Assembly: GCA_033439795.1 (NCBI GenBank)
Contig: JAUTDP010000008.1
Location: 62,001-126,000 of the forward strand
Length of the DNA stretch: 64,000 nucleotides
Reading direction: 5' to 3'
Source: Sordaria brevicollis
Lineage: Eukaryota; Ascomycota; Sordariomycetes; Sordariales; Sordariaceae
Under the pieces are notes generated by a model. The model saw nothing but the letters and a program-made list of their open reading frames with translations, was not told the DNA's origin and searched no databases. Below, one piece after another: positions 57,011-64,000 of this stretch. The translations under genes were made by a program, and so were the position numbers. Numbering within the stretch: the first letter of the stretch is position 1; each line of letters opens with the position of its first letter.

Positions 57011-58140
57011 GGTGATATGGGTATCAAAAGGTGATCATACAACGTGGTGTAGATGGAATGGAACTGGTGACTTGAACAGATATGTCTTGACCGGTTAATG
57101 GAAGCGAGGCTGAGAGAATGGAACAATGTTATCAAGAGAAGGAAGGAAGCTTCGTTCCGATTTCCCTTTCTAAGCTTCAAGTTCGGGGCTAAAGTCCCCT
57201 GTTCTACAGTTCCGCTAGGACCGCTACAGCTTCCCGATGGCTATGTCATGTCGGTGATCCAATTGGGCAAAATGGGGATGCAGAAGGGATGCAAAATGCA
57301 AGGCTGGCCAATTGACCAGAAGCAGGCGGGGTTCCCACGTGTTGGTTGCATCCGTCAAGGTAGCGCGTCACCCGGGCAACACGGCGCACTCGGGTGCCAG
57401 AGCGTGCAGTGATTGACACTGTACATGTAAACAAATGATGGTAAAATACACGTTTGCAAATTTGGGCCGTATAATTTGCTCTCGTGTCGCAGAAAACTGG
57501 AACACGGCACGAGGAGGGGTGGAAGAGTGAATGGAATGGATGGTTACTTCATTGATATCGTTCGTTGTTTGTCGGACAAGTATTCTTCAACCATTACATC
57601 AGAGTTGGTCCATCTCGAATCACCGTATCGAACATTGAACATTACGTATCTTTCGCCGATAACACTGTGTAATTTTGAACAAAACAAACCCACTCCCGTC
57701 AGCCAAAAAGACCCGAAAAATAAACCTGGGGAAAAGTGACTTGACTTGCCCATTCAGGTCCTCCCCACGAGGCACATCGAACACCACTGGCCGCCAGACG
57801 CAAGCCTAACCTCTTTCCACAAACACAATCCATCAAATCCACACTACTGCAAGGCGGAAACCAAGATCAACCACCCCCCGTCCACCTCCTCGGATCTTTT
57901 TCGACAAGGTCAGATGACGCAGTCGCAGTCGCAGTAGGACAGATCATAGTATTCGCGACAGACAGCCAAGTCGCACCATCAACCATCGACGCGTCTTTGT
58001 CAATCACCAACATTGTCAACATCATCATCGCTGTCGACCTCGAGCTACTTCCATCGCATACCGCATACCACCACCCTGTCGCCTACCCCGTCGCATCATC
58101 CCTTACATTGTCGCATATATCCCATCAATAGACCACCACA
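57011..58140. other. Divergent intergenic region (MAPR and coiled-coil genes)
   Basis: Carries the upstream regions of both genes. The right part is C/A-rich (cacaatccatcaaatccac and similar), as for many fungal leaders. No gene was seen. Confidence 0.6.
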
Positions 58141-61036
58141 ATGGAAGCGTCGCCGGGTCTGCCCGACTCGCCGACAAAGGCTCCCGTCATAGGAGGCGGC
58201 GACGACCACAGCGTCAACCTCCTCACCATCAGCCCTCCCGATCCCCTACAACCCATCTCTCCCAACCAGCAGCGCGACGGTCCATCCCTGCTTTCACCCA
58301 AAGTCGACAAGTCGGTTGCCGAAAAGGTCAGCCAGTTCAACTCGATGGCGCTCCAGGCCAAACAACAAGAGCGCAAGATCACAGATGCCGCTCTCCAGCG
58401 CGCCGTCCTTGGCCGCGAAGAAGCAGAGGCCGAAGTGCGACGACTGCGCGATGAGGTCAAGGCGCTGAAGCAGCAGGTCGAGGAGGGCAAGGAGAGGGAG
58501 AAGACGGTTTCCCATAGACTGGAAGTCGTTATGGTGAGTGCCCCCTTTTAGCTATGCGACTCCTTTACTAACCGCTTGTCAATCCCAGGAGGACTACGGT
58601 CGCGCCAAAGAAACCCTCGCCCACACACAAGCCCTCTGGGAGAAAGAAATCCGCAAAGCCCGCAAAGAGACCTTCAAGGCCCAGTCCGATATCGTCGAAC
58701 TACAAAAACAGCTCAAGTCCACCCGCACCGCTCTAAAGCATGCCGAAGCCGAACTCAACGCCAGCCGAGCCGCCCAAAAGGCCGCCGAAGAGGAACTCGA
58801 GCAACAAAAGGGCCGAACCCAGGAGCGCGAACAGGAAGCCATCGAGGCGAGAAACGTCATGGCCGGACTCCAAGAACAACTCAACAAGGCCATGGAACAC
58901 ATCAACACCCTGGAGATGGAAAGGGACGCGTTCAAGGCGCTGGCTAAGAGCGAGGAGCTGGCCAGGATTGCCGCCGAGGGAAAGATACCACTGCCCGAGT
59001 CCAAGGATGTCGAAATGGGCGGCATGGAACAACCACCACCACCACTAGCAGTACCAGAACCAGAAGACGACTTTGCCGCTCTCAAGTCTTATATCCACCA
59101 TACCGCCGACCTCAAGCACTCCGCGACCAGTGAATCCGAGATCGAAGAACTGAAAGAACTCTGGCAATGGGAGAAGCAACGTGCCGATCGCGCTTTGGAA
59201 TTGATCGCCTTCATGGAAGTCGAATGCAACCTCAAAATGTGCGCCGGCGCCCGGGCAGCAGCGACGACCAAGAGGCCCAGCATTGGAGGCATGGACGGCG
59301 CGAAGAGGAAGCGGGAGGAAATCAGCCCTTACAAAGTGACGGACGCAGGCGATTTGGCGATTCTTAGGGGTGTATCACCATCGCCTTGCGCCGACAGGGT
59401 CTCGCCTCCGTCGGCTAAGAGGACGAAGACCGAGCAACTTAGGAGCGAGACTGCAAAGAGGTCGGGCCAGAAGAACAAGATCTTTTTGCCGGAGCAGGGC
59501 ATCTTTAGGACGGTGTCACAGGAGGAGTTGGATAAACTACAAGTGTCCTCCGTGCCTGTGAACAAGCGACAACGATACCAGCGGACAAGCGATCAGTCCT
59601 CACGTATGGCCGACTCCCGATTGGGCGAGTCACAAGCGTGGTCGGAGATGCAGGATAGTATCATGTCGAGACATGGACGAAGGACGCCAGATAGCGATGG
59701 CGTTCCGGAGTACGTGCTCAACTCGGAGAGGGCATCATTACAGAGTTTGTTGACGGCGCCACATAAGCGATACGCCGAGTCAATCGGCAGCGACGTAATG
59801 GGCAACATCCCCACGATACCAGCATCATCAGTCATCAGCTCGGCCATGTCCGGATCCGTACAAACCATCACCGGCTCCATGGCCACCGCCACCACCAGCA
59901 TCCAGCAAAGCCATCTCAACTGGGAAGAGCCCAAGCTGGAGGCTTATAGTCAACAAAAAGAAAACGTACCACCACCCCCTCAACAACAACCAAAGGATGG
60001 CGGTGACAGGACTAACAACAACTCCCTCGCCAGCCACGATAGCCAGCGATCAATCCGTCAAGTACCCGTCTCGCCACCTACCTCACGACATAAATACATT
60101 GACCACCACCACCTCTCCGAGTCTGAGTCCAAACTAGGCTATTCCCCCTCTAGCCTCGCGCACGCATCCATGTTTGGCTCAACCACCAACTCCAGCACCG
60201 TCACCACCACAACGAAAGTTCCTCTCAAGGAAGCCTCCACCAACGCCATGTTCCGCACCCCTTCCAAGGGCAGCGTAGCAAGCGTAGCCAGCGCCGTCAG
60301 TTCCAACAACGCAATGGACATTGACATCAACGACCCCAACATGAAACCCCGCTCCCAATCACAACAATCACAACAGTCCCGTGGTGGTGGAGGTGGTGGT
60401 GGAGGTGGTGGTGGTGGTGGAGGTGGTGAACTACCCGTATCCCGCGAAGAAGCCCTAGCCATGATCCGCGAACGTCGCGAGCGGGGTCGGTCGAGGGAGA
60501 TCAAGTCTCGTCCGCAGTCTCCTGTTAAGAGGCCAGAATCTCCTGTTAAGAGGCCAGAGTCTCCTGATAAGAACAGGAGGGGCGAGCAAGAAAGGGAGAG
60601 GGGGAGGGATACGAAGCCTTCGCCGCATAAACCCGGACGGTCTGCCTCTCCCAACAAGCGGGATGCGTCGCCGAATAAGCGCAACGCTTCACCTAGCAAG
60701 GCGAGAAATGCCTCCCCGACACGACGGCCGTTGTCGCCCAGCAAGCGCACACAAAGTCCCAATAAACGCACGCAATCCCCTTCTAAAGCAAGAGTCGTAA
60801 GCCATGACCTCACTTTCGCGGACGCTCTTAAGAAGAGCGGCAACGGTAACAAAGATGTGATGACGCCCGGAGGTGGCCAGGAGGGGACTAGGAGCTTTAG
60901 TGCCCCGGGTGCGACGGGGATGGGGACGGGTGCTACGGGTGCTGCTACGGAGGGGAGGGTGAGTGGGAAGGAAAACGTGAGGAATCAGGGGGAGAATGCT
61001 CCGAGAGAGAACCAGCGAGGTGGATTAAAGTCCTAG
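58141..61036 (+). CDS. Large coiled-coil protein with clustered CDK-type sites
   Basis: Exons are 58,141-58,533 and 58,589-61,036, with a 55-bp intron (GTGAGT...ACTAAC...CAG) in phase 0; 946 residues. It has a short Pro/Ser N-terminus, then a long Glu/Lys/Ala-rich coiled coil at about residues 55-285 (including E-E-A-E-A-E-V-R-R-L-R-D-E-V). A disordered middle follows, then a Gly run of about 17 near residue 730. A basic tail contains many S-P-x-K-R repeats (residues 770-865: S-P-V-K-R, S-P-N-K-R, S-P-S-K-R). These match the cyclin-dependent kinase consensus. Such an architecture is common in spindle-pole, septum or chromosome-linked proteins, but I recognise no specific family and claim no function. 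No membrane segment is visible. Confidence 0.88.
60390..60426 (+). repeat. GGT/GGA trinucleotide repeat encoding poly-Gly
   Basis: An in-frame run of GGT/GGA codons gives roughly seventeen glycines in the coiled-coil protein. Mixed codons suggest selection for Gly rather than pure slippage. Length variation between strains is plausible. Confidence 0.9.
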
Positions 61037-62098
61037 TGGGACGGATTCGTTGGTTTGACTCCGGGTAGGACGAGGGGGAGGGGGAGCGGATGGTAAACAC
61101 CTCGGTGATTAGGTTTACTCGGTCTGATGAGAGGTGAGACGGGTGTGTGAAAGGTGCCAGGACGGTGAAAAGGAGAGAGAGACAGAAAGAAAGCAACCTA
61201 GAGAAGTGTCGGTGATGAATTGCACGGAAGTGATGAGAGGAGAAGAGAAGAGGAGGTTTGTATACCCACACTCCACACTTCCACACTTCCACACTTCCAC
61301 ACTTACGCACAAGAAAGCTAGAAGTGTTGGATAATGTTCTGTTCATTATGTATTATTTTTGTACATGACATGGAAAAAAAAGGAGTTTTGCATCGAGACT
61401 GAATGGATCGTCTGGGACTGGATACCCAAGGCCGGATACCCAATATTCTGACTGGGCTGGATACTTCTGTAAACAGTGGTAAGGGCTGGCTGGTTCGTTC
61501 ACTTCGTTGTAGCTTTCGCTTCTTCGCAACTTTATTAGTTTATTCTGTCCCTCTAATGAATGGGACTTTGTATATCTACATACTTGCAAAGGCGTGTCAG
61601 CGCCTTTTTACATCTTACATTTATTTTTGGTGTTGTCTTTCTTGGGTTTACTTTGTTTGGTGGGGATGTTGTAGACACAAACGGTCGGTAAATAGAAGAG
61701 AGGAAAAAAAAAGGTTTCCCAGTATCTTTCAGTTTTAAGTACAGGAGTAGGTCAACTGTTTGCTTCTCGCTCTCTTCCGTGAGACTCAGGCGCTGGCATG
61801 CTTGATGATTTGAAATTTTCTAATAGCACTATCTACTCGTCATAATGTGAACAATGACTAACCGCTTTTTCTAAATCTCTCTTTGACGCTCTTCCAATTC
61901 CCGTTTTATGGTATCAATATCAAACACTTCGCTGCTAGGAAGGACATGCCCCTTTTCGCAGAAACCCCTCCCATCCACCCCTTCTTCATTCTTCATTACT
62001 TATCCCCCTTCCCCACTTACACCAAAATACCACAAAGTGAACCACCAGTCCTCCTCCTCCTCCTCCTCCTCCTCTTTCCGCTGCTGCAAGCGAAGAAC
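61037..62098. other. Convergent 3' region
   Basis: Lies between the coiled-coil gene (plus) and the acetyltransferase (minus). It holds a repeat of ACTTCCACA (about 61,270-61,303) and a CTC trinucleotide run (about 62,050-62,074) close to the acetyltransferase stop. No gene was seen. Confidence 0.6.
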
Positions 62099-62935
62099 CT
62101 ATACCTGAGGCTTCACCTCCACCCTCCGCCACATACCCACATGCTCAATCCCCTCCTCCCACCACCTCCCCATCTCCTCGTCAATCACAAACCCAGCCCT
62201 CTTCCACACATTCATCGCACTAACCTGGGCATGAACGCAGAATAAACCATGCCACTTCAACCCATCTCCCTTCACACCCGTGCAAAAATATTGTGGATGC
62301 TCCCTCATCCACTCCACCGCCTTCTGTATCAATTGGTTCGCAACCCCCCGTCCACGAAACTCCGGCAGAACCGCTAACCGACCAAGTTTGAGGTACGTCT
62401 CTTCCCCATCATGCAAACTCGTCTTCCTATCCCTCCCACTCTCCTCCGCCACCTCCAAAGCCTTGACCGTTTCCCCGTCCAGCTCGTCATGGTTTACCAA
62501 CTCATCACCCAAATACCTCCCCCCCTTAACCGGATGAGGAGCGTGAGGAAAGGGGACGATTCTCACTGTCCCTACTGGTCGAGGCTCGTCGTCATCGTCG
62601 TCGTCGTCGTCCTCAGCATCAGCGTCGTCGTCGTCAGCGTCAGCGTCGTCGTCAGCGTCGTCAGCGTCAGAGGAAGAGGCATAACAAACAAAATGCACAC
62701 ACCGCGCATCGTTAACGTCGAACTCGTTTTCCGCGGGGATTTGCTGTTCGCGAATGAAAACGGCTTCGCGGACGGTCATAGCGTCGAGAAAAGTCTTTGG
62801 GACGGAGAGGAGGGTGGAGGGGGATTGGAGGGAGGGGGCGAGACGGCCGTTCCATAAGGAGAGGGAGGAAGAGAGGCCGGGGGGGAGGAGGGTGGTTATC
62901 GCGGTGAGGGGGAGGGGGGTGGGTTGGGAACCCAT
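62099..62935 (-). CDS. GNAT-family N-acetyltransferase with an Asp-rich insert
   Basis: A single exon. The start is set at the internal Met at 62,935 (M-G-S-Q-P-T-P), giving 278 residues. The upstream in-frame extension to 63,295 is of unlike composition and is likely leader. The fold begins with T-V-R-E-A-V-F-I-R-E-Q-Q-I-P (about 54-67). The acetyl-CoA loop is G-R-L-A-V-L-P-E-F-R-G-R-G-V-A-N-Q-L-I (about 185-203), matching R/Q-x-x-G-x-G/A. An insert of about 28 residues, almost all Asp, Glu and Ala (about 90-117), sits between the first strands and V-G-T-V-R-I-V-P-F. GNAT enzymes transfer acetyl groups from acetyl-CoA to amines. The substrate is unknown. Overall it resembles ElaA-type GNATs. 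Confidence 0.85.
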   Translation of the reverse strand: MGSQPTPLPLTAITTLLPPGLSSSLSLWNGRLAPSLQSPSTLLSVPKTFLDAMTVREAVFIREQQIPAENEFDVNDARCVHFVCYASSSDADDADDDADADDDDADAEDDDDDDDDEPRPVGTVRIVPFPHAPHPVKGGRYLGDELVNHDELDGETVKALEVAEESGRDRKTSLHDGEETYLKLGRLAVLPEFRGRGVANQLIQKAVEWMREHPQYFCTGVKGDGLKWHGLFCVHAQVSAMNVWKRAGFVIDEEMGRWWEEGIEHVGMWRRVEVKPQV

Positions 62936-64000
62936 GTTGGTGGTTTTGGTTGGAGTGATGAGAGGTGGTGGGTTGAGGTGACTTTCTTGGTGTTGTGATG
63001 TTGGTTTAACTCGTCGAGAGGATTGGAGAGTTGAGATGCCAAGAGGCTCGAGTTGTATAAAGAACGGCCAAAATGTTGATGTTAACGGTGACTCGTCGAA
63101 GAAATTGCCACACAGCCAGAGTCTGTTGTCAAGTCTTGTCCTGAAAGAATAAATATCTTGAAATGTGACAGTCAGTGTTTGAAGACTTTTTTTTCCTGAC
63201 TGGATAAGGTGAAAATGAAAACGAACCAAATGTGGTTTCCCGTTGAGAACCTCTTTGGCTGGCCAAGACTCCTTCGAGCTAGTTTGGTAATCCAAAAGAC
63301 TGATAAGAGCAGAAATGTGTGTTCGTGAAAACCTGGAATGTTTGCGAAGCTAAAGACAGAAAATGTAAAAGGAAGTCTTGTCGTCAAAGAATAAAGAATT
63401 CCACTCACTCGGCTCCGTGCCCGTGTTGCCTGCCTCTTGCCGTTGCCGATCAGTGATCCGGTATCCGGGTGGAAACAGTGTTCCGCTAGCCGGTCCATAC
63501 CTGCCAAAATTTATATTTGGCCCCCACGGAGCCGATGGACGCGGGACTGGGCGGGGTCGGGGAAAGCGGGGACTACCGACGGTTGTCCGCATTGGATGTT
63601 CGGTCGGGGTTGTGATTGGTCAATCTCTGTTCGCTGCTGATTGGCGGCTTCTTCTTCGCAGTCGACTTCTTCCGTTCGTCTTTCCCCTTTCATCAACAAC
63701 ATGAACACTTCGCTCCTGCTCTTGTTACATCTAGCTCGTTTTGCGAGGCAATTGCAGTGATGATGGGCACGTGCCTTGACCGGTGACAGATGACTAGGCA
63801 ACAGCCAGTGATGGACAGATTCTGAGGGGAAGGAGTATAAAAGGAAGGCGGGGCCCTGTTGTCAGTCGACGACAACTTCCTCCTTCCTTCATCTTTCTCC
63901 ACATCAGCTTGCTCGACCCTCACGCTCCTGCCTCGACTGTCTCATCATCCCACACGAATTTACTCATTTTCCTGATTGCAACCTCGTCAGACAGCTGAAG
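62936..64000. other. Promoter region at the window edge
   Basis: The stretch holds the upstream region of the acetyltransferase on the minus strand and that of an unseen plus-strand gene. No reading frame here is convincing. The right 160 bases are pyrimidine-rich and stay free of an obvious start. Confidence 0.55.
63836..63843 (+). promoter_or_regulatory. TATA box of a gene starting beyond the window
   Basis: TATAAAAG is followed by a pyrimidine-rich leader (ttcctccttccttcatcttt at about 63,878-63,897). This arrangement suggests plus-strand transcription towards the right edge. The gene itself is outside the window. Confidence 0.5.

Overview
The window comes from a filamentous ascomycete, most likely Neurospora or a close relative in the Sordariales. 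Genes carry short spliceosomal introns (GTATGT/GTGAGT donors, CTAAC branch sites, CAG acceptors). The ADP/ATP carrier, 40S proteins S5 and S25, and the long-spaced gene layout fit this group. The left third shows the CpA/TpG-depleted, TpA-rich signature of repeat-induced point mutation (RIP). Species assignment is inference; no database was searched.

Region 1 (1 to about 23,230) is an AT-rich, RIP-destroyed block of nested retrotransposons. The outermost host is a minus-strand Ty3/gypsy remnant (pol at 1-2,808, gag side at 18,321-about 21,193). A plus-strand chromovirus (2,814-18,315) sits in it, with two 286-bp LTRs and a 5-bp target duplication AATAT. Inside that chromovirus is a second plus-strand chromovirus (8,396-16,078), also with 286-bp LTRs, flanked by AAAAA. 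The outer chromovirus carries about 1.9 kb beyond the chromodomain, including a 44-residue coding repeat that I do not recognise. A 5x35-bp tandem repeat and an unidentified RIPed tract follow. A four-run G-quadruplex motif sits at the edge where normal sequence begins.

Region 2 (23.3-64 kb) is ordinary euchromatin with thirteen protein genes. In order: a small coiled-coil protein (+), a secreted pepsin-like aspartic protease (-), the ER Hsp170-type chaperone Lhs1 (+), a cytosolic GH13 alpha-amylase-like enzyme (+), a secreted repeat protein with an apparent frameshift (-), RPS5 (-) and RPS25 (+) sharing a divergent promoter, the mitochondrial ADP/ATP carrier (+), a CENP-X/MHF2 histone-fold protein (+), a very small basic ORF (+), a GPI-type cupredoxin with an apparent frameshift (+), a membrane cytochrome-b5-like (MAPR) protein (-), a large coiled-coil protein rich in CDK sites (+) and a GNAT acetyltransferase (-). 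A TATA box and pyrimidine-rich leader at the right edge point to another plus-strand gene starting past the window.

The genes do not form a pathway cluster. They are mostly housekeeping (translation, ER folding, mitochondrial ATP export, kinetochore/DNA repair) mixed with secreted or wall-related proteins. No convincing CRISPR, rRNA or tRNA was seen. Two genes each break at a G6/C6 homopolymer, where one extra base restores the family-like reading frame, so those breaks may be sequence errors rather than real mutations.
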